A stretch of DNA of 37,368 nucleotides from Chloroflexota bacterium. Its GTDB lineage: Bacteria; Chloroflexota; Anaerolineae; Anaerolineales; UBA11579. Where the stretch lies: assembly GCA_018662365.1 (NCBI GenBank), contig JABJGH010000042.1, positions 1 to 37,368 of the forward strand. The letters are read 5' to 3'. The translations under genes were made by a program, and so were the position numbers. Below are positions 24,550 through 34,165 of this stretch, piece by piece. Position 1 is the stretch's first letter. Every line of letters begins with the position of its first letter. The notes below the pieces were generated by a model that saw only the letters and a program-made list of their open reading frames with translations, was not told where the DNA came from and made no database searches.

Positions 24550-25020
24550 TTAAATTCTGGTGTCCACTAATTTTTTTAATCCAATCCCAAAAATAAATCC
24601 GGTGATGATAAAGACCGCAACTGCTTCTAAGGCTAATCGGTAATAAGCTAAATAGATAATAAAAATAAATACAGCCGCATAAGCAGTGGCAGCAAGGCTT
24701 TTCAACCCTTTGTTCATCAGTTGATCTATGCCCGCAAGAACAAAATAGGCAATGAGGGCACTAATGGCAATGAAGAGCAGGATGGTCAAGTTGCGGGAGA
24801 GGATCAGAACAAAGGGGTCGAAGGACCAATAGTCAAAATGGAAATACTGCCGATTTGTCGCCATCAATAGGATGCCGATCATCCCACCGACCAAACTGCC
24901 GATGATGACCCTCATTTTTTCTTCGGGTTCTCTTTCGGCGCGAATTAATTTTCCAATGCTGAGGAGGATGGCGAGAAGGAGGAGGGGGGTGATGATGTAT
25001 ATGATGAGATTGGTGAACAT
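24550..25020 (-). CDS. Hypothetical membrane protein
   Basis: 156 aa, five hydrophobic segments (about residues 3-23, 38-55, 72-97, 108-125, 130-148), with a charged loop RAEREPEEKMR after the first. AGAGGAAA lies before its start on the minus strand. No family recognised. The + strand is G-rich here though the gene is on minus. Confidence 0.65.
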   Translation of the reverse strand: MFTNLIIYIITPLLLLAILLSIGKLIRAEREPEEKMRVIIGSLVGGMIGILLMATNRQYFHFDYWSFDPFVLILSRNLTILLFIAISALIAYFVLAGIDQLMNKGLKSLAATAYAAVFIFIIYLAYYRLALEAVAVFIITGFIFGIGLKKLVDTRI

Positions 25021-25067
25021 GGGAATTTCCTCTAAATAATTTTCAATATTTAATTATAGCATTCAGA

Positions 25068-25103
25068 AAAAAAGGGTATATGCAATTGCATATACCCTTT
25101 TTT
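25068..25103. terminator. 36-bp palindromic terminator
   Basis: Perfect palindrome: AAAAAAGGGTATATGCAA (25068-25085) and its exact complement (25086-25103), giving a hairpin with a TTGC-type loop and U-tracts on both strands. It ends the msrA transcript. Confidence 0.8.
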
Positions 25104-25179
25104 GATTTTTAGAATATAAAATACATTGTTATTTCCATGGAGTGGATTATATAATTCCTTGAAATTTCGTAATAAAAAA

Positions 25180-25722
25180 TTACTCCTTCAAAAATTCTTG
25201 AAATTTGCTTCTAAACTTGGCGACTTTTGGTTCGACCACTGCCCGGCAGTAGGGTTGGGAGGAATTGTTGGCATAGTAGCCCTGATGATAGTCCTCGGCT
25301 TTGAAAAACTGATCAAAAGGGGTCACTTCGGTGATGATGGGATCATTCCAGATTTTTGCTTCGGTGATTTCTTGAATGATTTCTTTGACATCATTTATTT
25401 GTTGATCGTCGTGGGTGAAAATGGCGGAACGATATTGTGTGCCGACATCTGCCCCCTGACGATTGAGGGTGGTGGGATCGTGGATGGTAAAAAAGATGCG
25501 CAAAAGGTCTTTGAATGCAATACTTTCAGAATCAAATTGAATGTGAACGGCTTCCGCATGACCCGTTGTGCCACGGCTCACCTCTTTATAATTTGTTTGA
25601 GTGGAATTCCCACCGATATAGCCAGATTCGACAGATTCCACGCCGATCACATTCTCGTAGACTGCCTCTAGACACCAGAAACATCCACCGGCGAGGGTTG
25701 CAGTTTGTTTATTCTTAGACAT
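25180..25722 (-). CDS. msrA: Peptide-methionine (S)-S-oxide reductase
   Basis: 180 aa, a single-domain MsrA. The catalytic motif GCFWCLEAVYE near the N-terminus holds the nucleophilic Cys. Other marks: SGYIGG, Y.EVSRGTTGHAE, FFTIHDPTTLNRQGADVGTQYRS and EDYHQGYYANN. It reduces methionine-S-sulfoxide in free and protein methionine using thioredoxin, and no MsrB domain is fused. AAGGAG lies six bases before the ATG on the minus strand. The gene is transcribed alone. Confidence 0.96.
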   Translation of the reverse strand: MSKNKQTATLAGGCFWCLEAVYENVIGVESVESGYIGGNSTQTNYKEVSRGTTGHAEAVHIQFDSESIAFKDLLRIFFTIHDPTTLNRQGADVGTQYRSAIFTHDDQQINDVKEIIQEITEAKIWNDPIITEVTPFDQFFKAEDYHQGYYANNSSQPYCRAVVEPKVAKFRSKFQEFLKE

Positions 25723-26009
25723 ATTTTCTCCTTGTTTTCAATTCTTAGACGTAATTGAGGAGGATTTAATTCCGAATTTTTGAGAATGAAATTTCTCAGA
25801 TTTACCTTAGTGGCTGCTGATCACCATCGGCCCCCATCTACACCAACAAAATCTCCTATACCTCCCTGTATTATAGATATTAACTGTCCATGAGTTTAGG
25901 AAAGAAAATATTAAAATAAATTTCTTGGATATTTTAATATATTAGAGAAAATTGATAATAAATTTGGAGGGAGACCCAAGCTGAACAATTTATGGTATAA
26001 ATTAAGTAG

Positions 26010-26196
26010 AAAGAAAAAATACCCTGCTGTGTTCGAGATGTGATCGCCCCGTCTTGGGCCAACACCAGAATATCGGGATCTTTATTCGCGATTGTGATGC
26101 GATAGGCAATAGCCAAGGCAAAACGTCGGAGCGGATCCCAAGCCTGCACTTAGCAGGTTCAAGACTTGTTCACACACGGCATGGCGGGGTATTTTT
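26010..26196 (+). ncRNA. ssrS: Probable 6S RNA
   Basis: About 187 nt, the length of 6S RNA. The two ends form a 13-bp closing stem (26019-26031 with 26180-26192), extended by A/U pairs. Inside are GTCTTG/CAAGAC and GGGATC/GATCCC helices and a small hairpin CCTGCacttaGCAGG on the 3' side of the centre, where 6S RNA carries a bubble hairpin. GTGTTCGAG on the 5' side and CGGCATGGCGG near the 3' end resemble the E. coli 6S ends (GATGTTCGC and GCGGCGGCATC). An extended -10 (TGgTATAAA, 25994-26001) lies just upstream. The alternative, a remnant of a minus-strand 71-codon frame, explains none of this pairing. The rest of the 25723-26290 gap shows nothing else clear. Confidence 0.6.
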
Positions 26197-26210
26197 ATAA
26201 ATAAAACAAT

Positions 26211-26243
26211 AAAAAACTCAGGCAATAGTTACCTGAGTTTTTT
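26211..26243. terminator. Bidirectional terminator
   Basis: AAAAAACTCAGG (26211-26222) and CCTGAGTTTTTT (26232-26243), a perfect 12-bp stem with a 9-base loop. It ends the RNA to the left and the PilZ gene to the right. Confidence 0.9.
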
Positions 26244-26290
26244 AATATCTTGTAATTCTGTCCCCTTTATGGGGTAATTGGGAAAGAGAT

Positions 26291-26962
26291 TTACCGAGCT
26301 ATTTTTTTTAGATTATTTTTAATTAATTTAATTGGGTCAAATTTATTCACTTTGAATACAGAATTAACTGCTAATATTGGCAAATGGACGAAGATATATT
26401 TATACAAGAGATCATTATCTGTTCCCAGGTCTTCTGGGAATATTAACCCAAGTATTGTCTTTCTATTACCACTTTTGCGAATGCTCACAATTTTTTTAAT
26501 TGGAATAGTAATCTTCTCAAAATTAAAAGGATTAATCTCGAGAATTAAATACTCAAGATTCTTAGAGATGTCCTCTTCAGTTTGTATGCCAACACCGGAT
26601 AATGAAATATCCACCAACTGGCCATTAATAGTCTTGATTTCGGGATCAGAATAATATATTTTCACGTCACCCTGGGCAGGGAAACGGTATTGTTTTCGTT
26701 CGTGTCTTTTAGAGAAAATTTCTATTAGGGCTAAAGTTATTATCAAGGCATTATAGCCTGCCCAGGCTAAAGCAACATAATAAAGGTCCGCCCTTAGATT
26801 GGATGCTGTTTGTCCAATGTTTATGACTGAATTGATCATTGCGGCTGAAATTAAAATCACAAAACCAATATACCAACTCATTGAAAGTCTTTCTTGAACA
26901 TATACGGAATCTCCAACAGTCTTGGGAGTCACTTTGAACTTCATTGGTTTTTTAATTATCAA
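26291..26962 (-). CDS. C-terminal half of a BcsA-like synthase: membrane segments and PilZ domain
   Basis: 223 aa if started at TTG 26962, which overlaps the stop of the glycosyltransferase by four bases. It starts with the block KKPMKFKVTPK, which in cellulose-synthase-type proteins lies between the membrane helices, followed by two transmembrane segments (about 28-50, 60-82). The PilZ domain has RKQYR (residues 89-93) and DISLSG (118-123), the two c-di-GMP-binding motifs. Reading its frame further upstream gives YSITILLIIKKP, the end of a membrane helix, so it is most likely the continuation of the preceding gene after a frameshift in a run of five A residues (+ strand, 26980-26984). Confidence 0.8.
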   Translation of the reverse strand: MIIKKPMKFKVTPKTVGDSVYVQERLSMSWYIGFVILISAAMINSVINIGQTASNLRADLYYVALAWAGYNALIITLALIEIFSKRHERKQYRFPAQGDVKIYYSDPEIKTINGQLVDISLSGVGIQTEEDISKNLEYLILEINPFNFEKITIPIKKIVSIRKSGNRKTILGLIFPEDLGTDNDLLYKYIFVHLPILAVNSVFKVNKFDPIKLIKNNLKKIAR

Positions 26963-28197
26963 TAAAATTGTGATTGAATAAAAATAATAGTTTTAAGGAG
27001 ATTGTATTTTTCAGTCTTGAAGAAGTTGAATACTCCGCGTCCCCCGAGTTGATTAGAGAAAAAGTTTAATGCAAAGTAGGGAATCCACCGTGAAAATAAG
27101 GGTATCAAACCTACTCTCATAGGGAGGATGTTGAAACCCAGGATCAGCAGTGGTACAGATAGAAGAATGAGTTTTTGAAATGCTTCAAAATAAGCAAGAA
27201 AACTTGAAGCGTAGGCAGCCCTTTGTTCGATAGATAAACCTGTAATTCTAAATGGACTGTCCTTACTGCGGTATAACTGCATGGTGCCTTGTGCCCATCG
27301 CAAACGTTGTAATAAAAAGGCTTTTATAGTTTGGGGAGCAATTCCAAAGGCTAAAGTTTCATTGATGAATAACGTTTTCCAACCCCGGCTGTGTAAGCGA
27401 ACGGAGGTGTGTATATCTTCAGTGATTGTTTCGGTCGCCACTCCCCCTACTTCTTCTAAGGCTTTACGGCGAACAACCGAAGGAGTTCCACACCAGAAAG
27501 CGCTGTTTGAATAATTCTTTCCGGGTTGTATTACCCTAAAAAAAAGTGATTGTTCGTGCCAAGTTAATCCATCATTGACAGTATGTTGAATTGAATCTAA
27601 GTTATAAAATTCCTGCGGTAATTGAACGAGGCCAAGGTTTTCGTTTTCAAAGTAACCCAGTGTGCGCTCTAGATAATCAGGTTGAGGAACCATATCGGTA
27701 TCAAAAACAACAATGAATTCTCCATAAGAACGTTTTAAGGCATAATTGATATTTCCAGCTTTTGCATGCTCATGCGTTGGTCTTGCAATATATTGACAAC
27801 CATGACGTTCTGCTAATTTTTTTACATTTTCCCGATCACCATCGTCCAAAACATAAGTGGTATGAGGATAGGTAATATATTTGCATCCAATTAAAGTAGC
27901 CTCAATAATATGTTCAGGTTCATTATAAGTGGGCACAAAAATGTCGACTTTTATTCCTTTTTGAGGGCTGATATGAGGAGTCGAAGGAGATACGTCTTTT
28001 GTGAAATAGGAAAATAATATATAACTGAATACTCCAAAAGCTTCAGCAGCCCATAATAACCAAGAGAAAAAGGGGAATTCTGGGTTGAGGGAGTTTGTGG
28101 CCCTCCACCAGAGGTAATAGACAAAATAAATAATTGTTAATGTAGAGACATATTTAAGCAGAGGTGGATTATAAATTTTTATTTCTGAAGTTTGCAT
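26959..28197 (-). CDS. BcsA-like family 2 processive glycosyltransferase, N-terminal half
   Basis: 412 aa. Two membrane segments (about 15-30 and 43-65) precede a GT2 domain: FVPTYNEP (87-94), DDGD (118-121), DTD (166-168), TED (259-261) and QRLRW (297-301), the marks of processive cellulose/beta-glycan synthases. A further membrane segment (about 330-355) follows. Intact members continue with more helices and a c-di-GMP-binding PilZ domain; here that part lies in the next frame (26291-26962). The pair would make a membrane-bound polysaccharide synthase controlled by c-di-GMP. No bcsB-like partner is nearby. The frame ends IQSQFY and a UGA right after the A/T homopolymer. Confidence 0.85.
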   Translation of the reverse strand: MQTSEIKIYNPPLLKYVSTLTIIYFVYYLWWRATNSLNPEFPFFSWLLWAAEAFGVFSYILFSYFTKDVSPSTPHISPQKGIKVDIFVPTYNEPEHIIEATLIGCKYITYPHTTYVLDDGDRENVKKLAERHGCQYIARPTHEHAKAGNINYALKRSYGEFIVVFDTDMVPQPDYLERTLGYFENENLGLVQLPQEFYNLDSIQHTVNDGLTWHEQSLFFRVIQPGKNYSNSAFWCGTPSVVRRKALEEVGGVATETITEDIHTSVRLHSRGWKTLFINETLAFGIAPQTIKAFLLQRLRWAQGTMQLYRSKDSPFRITGLSIEQRAAYASSFLAYFEAFQKLILLSVPLLILGFNILPMRVGLIPLFSRWIPYFALNFFSNQLGGRGVFNFFKTEKYNLLKTIIFIQSQFY

Positions 28198-28447
28198 AAT
28201 TGTTTGCCAAAAAACTTTGATTCTAAATTAATAAAGGTGGAACCTAAGTTATTTAAGATCATAATTTCCCAATCACTTAAATCTATTTAAAACTACGATT
28301 ACATTTTATATCATTTTTGATTTAATAAGGTGATAATTTATACAAAATCTTTTATTGGGAAATATTATTAATCGACAAACAATAAAGGGGGGCAGAATAA
28401 AATGAGACGTTGAAAGATAGGCGTTGGTGGAGAGTAAATTATATTTT

Positions 28448-28480
28448 AAAAACCTGCCAGGCATTGAATCCTAGCAGGCT
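28448..28480 (-). terminator. Terminator after the queuosine transporter gene
   Basis: CCTGC (28453-28457) pairs with GCAGG (28474-28478), extended by AGG/CCT, and on the minus strand it is followed by five T residues. The rest of the 324-base gap (28198-28521) shows no gene or other structure. Confidence 0.6.
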
Positions 28481-28521
28481 CTTTGTATTGCTTAGAGTTG
28501 AGGCACCTTTATGGTAAAAAA

Positions 28522-29166
28522 CTATTCTCGGGGATTTCCAAATTTATCTGGTACCAAGTAGATCAACGGCATACTCAAAACTGTAATGCCATATTTGACG
28601 ATGAGGTTGAAAAAGAAGATCTCCCATACGACCGACCAAGGCAAGTTGAAGGCGAAAGCACCGATAGCGAAAATAATATTATCGATAGGAACGGAGACCG
28701 AGTTACTGACCAGCACCCGCGCCCATTGATGTTTGGTGGTGACCTTAGTGACAAAGAGGTGATAGACCTCTGTATCAACTAATTCGCTGACTACCTCGGC
28801 GACGATGGATGCTAAGACAATGCGCCAGACGGGGGCCAGAATGGCACTGAATTCTGAGCCAAGACCCCAAAAATCATCGCTGGGTACCGAAGCCGCCCAC
28901 ATCAAATATGCAGCCATGAACAGGTTGATCACACCAGCTGAAATGATCAGGATGCGGGTATTCTTTTTGCCCAAAACTTTATGGACAAGGTCTCGCAAGG
29001 TAAAGGTGATCGGATAGATGAAGGTGCCCATATCGACTGCATACCCAGCAATCACGCCAATCTTGAGGCTGGCGATATCGGAAAGCATTTGGGCGGCAAT
29101 ATAGGCTGCAACAACAATGACGGCGATCTTAGGGATCTGGTGGGCTAAACTATTTTCTTTTGACAT
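28522..29166 (-). CDS. Queuosine precursor transporter (YhhQ/DUF165 family)
   Basis: 214 aa from the ATG at 29166, with CAGGAG about six bases upstream on the minus strand; a GTG at 29190 lies before that site. Five to six hydrophobic segments. Family marks: ADMGTF-like AVDMGTFIYPITFTLRDLVHKVLG, SELVDTEVYH and the Asn/Ser-rich NSVSVPIDNIIF. These proteins take up preQ0/preQ1-type queuosine precursors across the inner membrane. The preQ1-like riboswitch and terminator in its leader (29233-29292) agree with that role. Confidence 0.92.
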   Translation of the reverse strand: MSKENSLAHQIPKIAVIVVAAYIAAQMLSDIASLKIGVIAGYAVDMGTFIYPITFTLRDLVHKVLGKKNTRILIISAGVINLFMAAYLMWAASVPSDDFWGLGSEFSAILAPVWRIVLASIVAEVVSELVDTEVYHLFVTKVTTKHQWARVLVSNSVSVPIDNIIFAIGAFAFNLPWSVVWEIFFFNLIVKYGITVLSMPLIYLVPDKFGNPRE

Positions 29167-29232
29167 AACTAACTCCTGGTGTATTTCCACCTTTCAGGGG
29201 TGGTTTCACTTCTAAAACGTGGATGCACCAAA

Positions 29233-29292
29233 AAAGAACGCGCGCCGCGTTCTTTGGCGCAGTTTTGATAAGCCGGGTACTCTGCCACCGGC
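29233..29292 (-). promoter_or_regulatory. preQ1-I-like riboswitch with terminator
   Basis: On the minus strand, stem GCCGG/CCGGC (within 29272-29292) encloses TGGCAGAGTA, and the A-rich tail TTATCAAAACTGCG follows. Loop bases GCAG can pair with tail CTGC to form the H-type pseudoknot of class I preQ1 aptamers; the canonical loop/tail pair UAG/CUA is here CAG/CUG, a compensatory change. The tail runs into AAAGAACGCG-GCG-CGCGTTCTTT (29233-29255) plus T residues, an intrinsic terminator. Its promoter is TTGTTT-16-TATAAT (29306-29333). It lies directly upstream of the transporter gene. Confidence 0.65.
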
Positions 29293-29305
29293 ATAATAGG
29301 CGGGA

Positions 29306-29333
29306 ATTATACCACTTAGGTAGAAATAAACAA
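29306..29333 (-). promoter_or_regulatory. Promoter of the queuosine transporter leader
   Basis: TTGTTT (29328-29333), a 16-base spacer and TATAAT (29306-29311) read on the minus strand, just before the aptamer. Confidence 0.6.
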
Positions 29334-29473
29334 TAAGGTTTTGGGAGGATCTAATTAGGAAGATTAATTAAAGGTATTAAATGGAAGAGAGCAGTAAAAT
29401 AAGAGGGAAAACCCCTTTTGGGAAAGACAATCCCCTCTAAAATCATCAGAATTGTAAATTGATGGAGAAGCAC

Positions 29474-29818
29474 ATGAAAAAGTTAGATGAAATGAACTGT
29501 ATAGCCTGCAGAGGGGGAGACCCGCCGGCGAGCAAAGCGGAACGAGATTTTTATTTTCCTCAAATACCTGATTGGCAAATTGTCCAGGTGGATGGACAGG
29601 AACGTTTGGAAAAAACGTTCAAATTCAAGAAGTATTTGGAAGCGGTAGACTTTACCTCTAAGATAGGAAGATGGGCAGAAAAGCAAGACCATCATCCGGC
29701 GATATTATTAGAATGGGGAAAGGTAACTGTTACATGGTGGACCCATGTGGTCGATGGATTGCATCAAAATGACTTTGTTTCGGCTGCAAAATCGGATACA
29801 TTCTATTTAGATTATTGA
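29474..29818 (+). CDS. 4a-hydroxytetrahydrobiopterin dehydratase
   Basis: 114 aa from ATG 29474 (GGAG spaced six bases; ATG 29462 and TTG 29459 are alternatives). Pterin carbinolamine dehydratase fold: N-terminal CIACRGGDPPAS, PDWQIV, LEKTFKFKKYLEAVDF, the catalytic DHHPAILLEWGKVTVTWWTH and the C-terminal DFVSAAKSD. It dehydrates 4a-carbinolamine pterins; no phenylalanine hydroxylase is nearby, so it may serve another pterin pathway, as proposed for many bacterial homologs. It stands alone before the rpoB promoter. Confidence 0.93.
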   Translation: MKKLDEMNCIACRGGDPPASKAERDFYFPQIPDWQIVQVDGQERLEKTFKFKKYLEAVDFTSKIGRWAEKQDHHPAILLEWGKVTVTWWTHVVDGLHQNDFVSAAKSDTFYLDY

Positions 29819-29837
29819 GATTAAAATAAATCCATGC

Positions 29838-29892
29838 TTGACTTCAACTTTCGTATTTGATATAATTCTTGATTGGTCTATAAAGACCAATC
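29838..29892 (+). promoter_or_regulatory. rpoB promoter and leader hairpin
   Basis: TTGACT (29838-29843), 17 bases and TATAAT (29861-29866). Right after the expected start is a perfect 9-bp hairpin, GATTGGTCT (29871-29879) with AGACCAATC (29884-29892), at the 5' end of a leader of about 100 bases. It has no T-tract, so it is more likely a stability or control element than a terminator. Confidence 0.75.
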
Positions 29893-29977
29893 CATATTGT
29901 ATTTAATTGATAAGTGGTCAATCTACAATATTTTTATAATAATAAAACTACTCATATTTTTCCCCGGGAGATAATAG

Positions 29978-32900
29978 ATGGTAGGTACGATATCAACAAA
30001 ATCTTATTCGCAGATCCCAACAAAGCTTCCCCTTCCAAACTTAATTGAAGTTCAGCTTAACTCTTTTGTTCGCTTAAAGGCTGTCGGGCTTGGAGACTTG
30101 TTCCACGAGATCTCCCCGATCGAATCTTATAATAAAGGAATGCGGCTTTATTTTCCAAGCCGAACACCAGAATCAGAACAATGGGGATTAACTTATTGGT
30201 TCGAAGAACCCAAGTATACAGTTGAAGAATGTATCAATCGTGACCTTACCTATTCTACCCCTATGTATTTATCGGTTCTTTTAGCTGGCCCTGAAATACC
30301 AGAACCAATTAAACAAGATATTTTCATAGGTGATTTTCCTGAGATGACCGAGAAGGGTACCTTCATTATTAATGGTACAGAGCGTGTGGTGGTCTCGCAG
30401 TTGATTCGATCCCCTGGTGTATATTTTGAAGCGAACCGCGATCGAGCCACTGGCCGTATTATGGCGACATCCAAGATGATCCCAGATCGTGGGGCATGGA
30501 TGGAATTTGAAACTCGAAAGAGTGACTACCTTACATTAAAATTCAATAGAAAACGAACGATTCCGATAACAATCTTTTTACGAGCATTAGCTGCCATTTC
30601 CGATGGTGTAGATAATGCACCTTTAAAAGAAGGGAATGACGCGGAGATTATTGCGCTTTTCGAAGACATTGATAATAACCCGGATCGAATGTACATTGCT
30701 TCCACTTTACGCCAAGAACCTGAGTGGGATTATGATGGCAAACACACTGTTGCCGAACAAGCTTTGATCGAATTCTTTAAGAGAATGCGACCTGGTGATC
30801 CGGCAACTCTTGAGAATGCCAGAGAATTTTTAGAAGCACAATTATTTGATCAACGACATTATGATCTTGAACGTGTGGGTCGTTATAAACTTAACCAAAA
30901 ATTAGAGTTAGATAAAGAAGTGCCGCTAGCGCATCGAACAATCACAAAATGGGACGTGATCCGTTTAGTACGCAGAATGATCTTGATCAACAATAAAGTT
31001 ATTGAACCTGATGATATTGATCATTTGGGAAACCGACGAATTAAAACTGTTGGCGAGTTAATTCAAAATAAATTGCGGATTGGTTTACGCAGAATGGAAC
31101 GTGTGATCAAAGAGCGTATGTCTATTAGAGATCAGGAACATCTTTCTCCTGTTACTTTAATTAATATTCGTCCGGTGGTTGCTGCATTACGAGAATTCTT
31201 TGGCTCCAGCCAACTTTCTCAATTCATGGAGCAAACAAACCCGCTTTCCGAATTGAAGCATAAACGAACTGTCTCAGCATTAGGCCCGGGTGGTTTGCGA
31301 CGTGAGCGAGCAGGATTTGATGTACGTGATGTTCATCACTCTCATTATGGTCGAATTTGCCCAATTGAAACCCCCGAAGGTCCTAACATTGGTTTGATCG
31401 GACGTTTGGCTTCTTTTGCACGAGTAAATGAATATGGGTTCATTGAAACCCCTTATTATGATGTGATCAAATCTTTGACCCCTAAATCAAAAATGTTGGT
31501 TGGGCGAAGATTGCGTGAAGATGTAGTTACTGCGGATGGAAAGAAGATCGCCAAAGAAGGTGACCGGGTCGATGAAAAGATGGCGAAGGAAATTGCCAAG
31601 TCTGGCGTCGCCGAAGTACTGATTATTCCGTATGTATCAACAGAAATTAAATTCCTCTCGGCTAACTTTGAAGATAAATTTTATATCGCTCAGGCAAATG
31701 CGCCGATGACCCAAGATCGAGAATATGTTCGCCCTCGTGTATCGGCAAGATATAAATCAACATTTCTTTCTACGAAACCAGAAGAGATCGATTATATGGA
31801 TGTGGCTCCTCACCAAGTTGTGGGTATTAGTGCTGCATTGATCCCCTTCCTAGAACATGATGATGCCAACCGTGCTTTGATGGGATCAAACATGATGAGC
31901 CAGGCTGTGCCATTGGTTAGCCCTGAGGTTCCGCTGGTTTCCACCGGCATGGAATCTTATGCTGCCCAAGACTCTGGTCAGGTTATTCTTGCAGAAGAGG
32001 ACAGTGAAGTCGTATCGGTGACGGGTGAATTTATTGCGCTGAAGAATAAGAAAGACAATGAAGAACGAGTGCATTACCTACGTAAGTATCAACGTTCAAA
32101 TCAGAATACATGTATTGATCAACGTCCGGCCGTAGTGAAGGGTCAACGAGTGAAGAAAGGTGAAGTTATCGCTGATTCCTCCTCAACCCATGAAGGCAAC
32201 TTGGCTTTAGGTCAAAACGTAGTTATATCTTTCCTTTCCTGGGAAGGTGGTAACTTTGAGGATGCAATCTTAATCTCCGAACGATTGGTTCAAGATGATC
32301 GATTCACATCTATTCATATTGAAAAGTATGAAGTTGAGGCAAGAGATACTAAATTAGGGGCTGAAGAAATCACCCGAGATATTCCTAACGTTGGTGAGGA
32401 TTCGATTAAGGATTTAGATGAACAAGGAATCATTCGCATTGGTGCTGAAGTAGCTCCTAGCGATGTGTTGGTTGGAAAGATCACACCGAAGGGCGAGAAG
32501 GAATTGACCCCAGAGGAAAGATTACTCAGAGCGATTTTTGGTGAAAAATCACGTGATGTGAAAGACACCTCCCTACGCGTGCCCCATGGTGAGCGTGGAA
32601 AAGTTGTCGATGTTCAAGTATTTTCACGAGAAGATAATATTGATTTATCTGCTGGTGTGGAACAGATGGTTCGAGTTTCTGTTGCGCAACGACGAAAAAT
32701 TCAGGCCGGAGATAAAATGTCTGGCCGTCATGGTAACAAGGGTGTGGTGTCCATGGTCGTTCCAGTAGAAGACATGCCTTTTCTTGCAGATGGAACCCCA
32801 GTGGATATTATTTTGAATCCGCTTGGTGTGCCCGGTCGTATGAATATTGGTCAGGTGCTTGAAACGCATTTGGGTTGGGCTTCCCGCCAACTTGGTTTCC

Positions 32901-33895
32901 GAGCGATCGTACCGGTATTTGATGGTGCTGATGAAGCAGATATTGAAGCCGAATTGGGTCGAGCGTGGATGATGGATCAGGCATGGAAAGAAACAGCTTT
33001 AACTGCTTGGGAATGGTTGAAGGAACAAGATGCTGATTATGATCCTGAGTCTTTTGAAGACGAAGATGAAATTCGCAACCTTTATATGGAAGAATGGCTC
33101 GGGAAACGAGGGTATGATGTTTATCAGATGGTTTCGGATAAAGTGTATGCTCGCCACTCCGTGTTGAAAGAATGGCTTACAGATAAAGGATATGACCCCG
33201 AACTGATCTTAGATTTTGGTGACAAAAACTTGGTACACGAAGACCGAAAGAATCAGGGAAACAGAGCAATTATTGCAAGTATGCGATCATGGCTTGAGGT
33301 TATGGGCGAGGACATTAAGAAAATCTCAGATGAAGATCTTGCAACCGCAGCTGGTGAGGTAACTTTGAGATCAGGTGTTCCGGCTCCTATTTATGGAAAG
33401 CAATGGCTGCGCGATGGAAAATCTGGGGTGCCTTATGACAACCCTGTGACTGTCGGTGTGATGACAATGTTGAAATTGCATCATTTGGTTGAAGATAAAG
33501 TACATGCTCGTGCAACTGGCCCTTACAGTTTGGTGACCCAACAACCTTTGGGTGGTAAAGCCCAATTTGGTGGACAGCGTTTTGGTGAGATGGAAGTCTG
33601 GGCCTTAGAAGCTTATGGTGCAGCTTACACATTGCAAGAAATGCTTACTGTAAAATCTGATGATGTGCTAGGTCGTGTAAAAACCTATGAATCTATCGTG
33701 AAGGGTGAGCCCATTGAAGAACCGGGCATTCCAGCTTCATTTAGAGTATTAGTAAAAGAATTACAGAGCCTTGGGTTGGCAGTAGAGGCGGTAACTGATG
33801 ATGGTGTGATCAAGTTTGGGAAGGAAGAAGAACGCGGTCGGGCACCAAAATTGGAGACCGGATTACTAGGTTTAGGCGGTAATTTGAGAAATTAA
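29978..33895 (+). CDS. rpoB: DNA-directed RNA polymerase beta subunit
   Basis: 1305 aa. ATG 29978 follows GGGAGATAATAG. The rifampicin region is clear: [31 protein letters not shown], with Glu in place of the usual Asp of FMDQ. Other marks: [27 protein letters not shown] (catalytic face), [13 protein letters not shown] and the C-terminal [24 protein letters not shown] Glu/Asp-rich, Trp-containing insertion (about residues 990-1100: [30 protein letters not shown]) splits the C-terminal part and is typical of lineage-specific beta inserts. Beta forms the catalytic core with beta'. The next gene is rpsL, with no rpoC between. Confidence 0.97.
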   Translation: MVGTISTKSYSQIPTKLPLPNLIEVQLNSFVRLKAVGLGDLFHEISPIESYNKGMRLYFPSRTPESEQWGLTYWFEEPKYTVEECINRDLTYSTPMYLSVLLAGPEIPEPIKQDIFIGDFPEMTEKGTFIINGTERVVVSQLIRSPGVYFEANRDRATGRIMATSKMIPDRGAWMEFETRKSDYLTLKFNRKRTIPITIFLRALAAISDGVDNAPLKEGNDAEIIALFEDIDNNPDRMYIASTLRQEPEWDYDGKHTVAEQALIEFFKRMRPGDPATLENAREFLEAQLFDQRHYDLERVGRYKLNQKLELDKEVPLAHRTITKWDVIRLVRRMILINNKVIEPDDIDHLGNRRIKTVGELIQNKLRIGLRRMERVIKERMSIRDQEHLSPVTLINIRPVVAALREFFGSSQLSQFMEQTNPLSELKHKRTVSALGPGGLRRERAGFDVRDVHHSHYGRICPIETPEGPNIGLIGRLASFARVNEYGFIETPYYDVIKSLTPKSKMLVGRRLREDVVTADGKKIAKEGDRVDEKMAKEIAKSGVAEVLIIPYVSTEIKFLSANFEDKFYIAQANAPMTQDREYVRPRVSARYKSTFLSTKPEEIDYMDVAPHQVVGISAALIPFLEHDDANRALMGSNMMSQAVPLVSPEVPLVSTGMESYAAQDSGQVILAEEDSEVVSVTGEFIALKNKKDNEERVHYLRKYQRSNQNTCIDQRPAVVKGQRVKKGEVIADSSSTHEGNLALGQNVVISFLSWEGGNFEDAILISERLVQDDRFTSIHIEKYEVEARDTKLGAEEITRDIPNVGEDSIKDLDEQGIIRIGAEVAPSDVLVGKITPKGEKELTPEERLLRAIFGEKSRDVKDTSLRVPHGERGKVVDVQVFSREDNIDLSAGVEQMVRVSVAQRRKIQAGDKMSGRHGNKGVVSMVVPVEDMPFLADGTPVDIILNPLGVPGRMNIGQVLETHLGWASRQLGFRAIVPVFDGADEADIEAELGRAWMMDQAWKETALTAWEWLKEQDADYDPESFEDEDEIRNLYMEEWLGKRGYDVYQMVSDKVYARHSVLKEWLTDKGYDPELILDFGDKNLVHEDRKNQGNRAIIASMRSWLEVMGEDIKKISDEDLATAAGEVTLRSGVPAPIYGKQWLRDGKSGVPYDNPVTVGVMTMLKLHHLVEDKVHARATGPYSLVTQQPLGGKAQFGGQRFGEMEVWALEAYGAAYTLQEMLTVKSDDVLGRVKTYESIVKGEPIEEPGIPASFRVLVKELQSLGLAVEAVTDDGVIKFGKEEERGRAPKLETGLLGLGGNLRN

Positions 33896-33968
33896 ATTTG
33901 ATAGCCAAGCTTAGTTGATTTAGAGCCTGGGATATTAATAAATAGAGCGTAAATTTGACCCATCCTCC

Positions 33969-33997
33969 TTGACTCAGTTTTGGGATGGTGATAAAAT
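33969..33997 (+). promoter_or_regulatory. Promoter of the rpsL operon
   Basis: TTGACT (33969-33974), 17 bases and TAAAAT (33992-33997), about 170 bases before rpsL. The rpsL-rpsG-fusA-tuf set can therefore be transcribed apart from rpoB. Confidence 0.55.
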
Positions 33998-34077
33998 TCT
34001 CGTTTGTGGCTCAACAAATTAACATGTTTAAGTGAGGCTTTTTAAAGCTCTAACAATAAAACAGTTTTTGACCCAAG

Positions 34078-34108
34078 CGAGGCCATCTTGCGAGTATTGA
34101 TGGCCTCG
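34078..34108 (+). promoter_or_regulatory. Leader hairpin before rpsL
   Basis: Perfect 10-bp stem CGAGGCCATC/GATGGCCTCG with an 11-base loop, without a T-tract after it, 58 bases before rpsL. A possible ribosomal-protein control site; the binding partner is unknown. Confidence 0.45.
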
Positions 34109-34165
34109 ATCTACGGTAGTCAAATTATAAATAAAAAAAGATTTTATTAAAAGTTTGGAGGCGCA

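Noticed and set aside
25126..25671. 181-codon + strand frame
   Set aside because: Antisense shadow of msrA, which has complete catalytic and family motifs.
25934..26149. 71-codon minus-strand frame
   Set aside because: It covers the region that folds with a 13-bp closing stem as a 6S-like RNA and matches no protein family.
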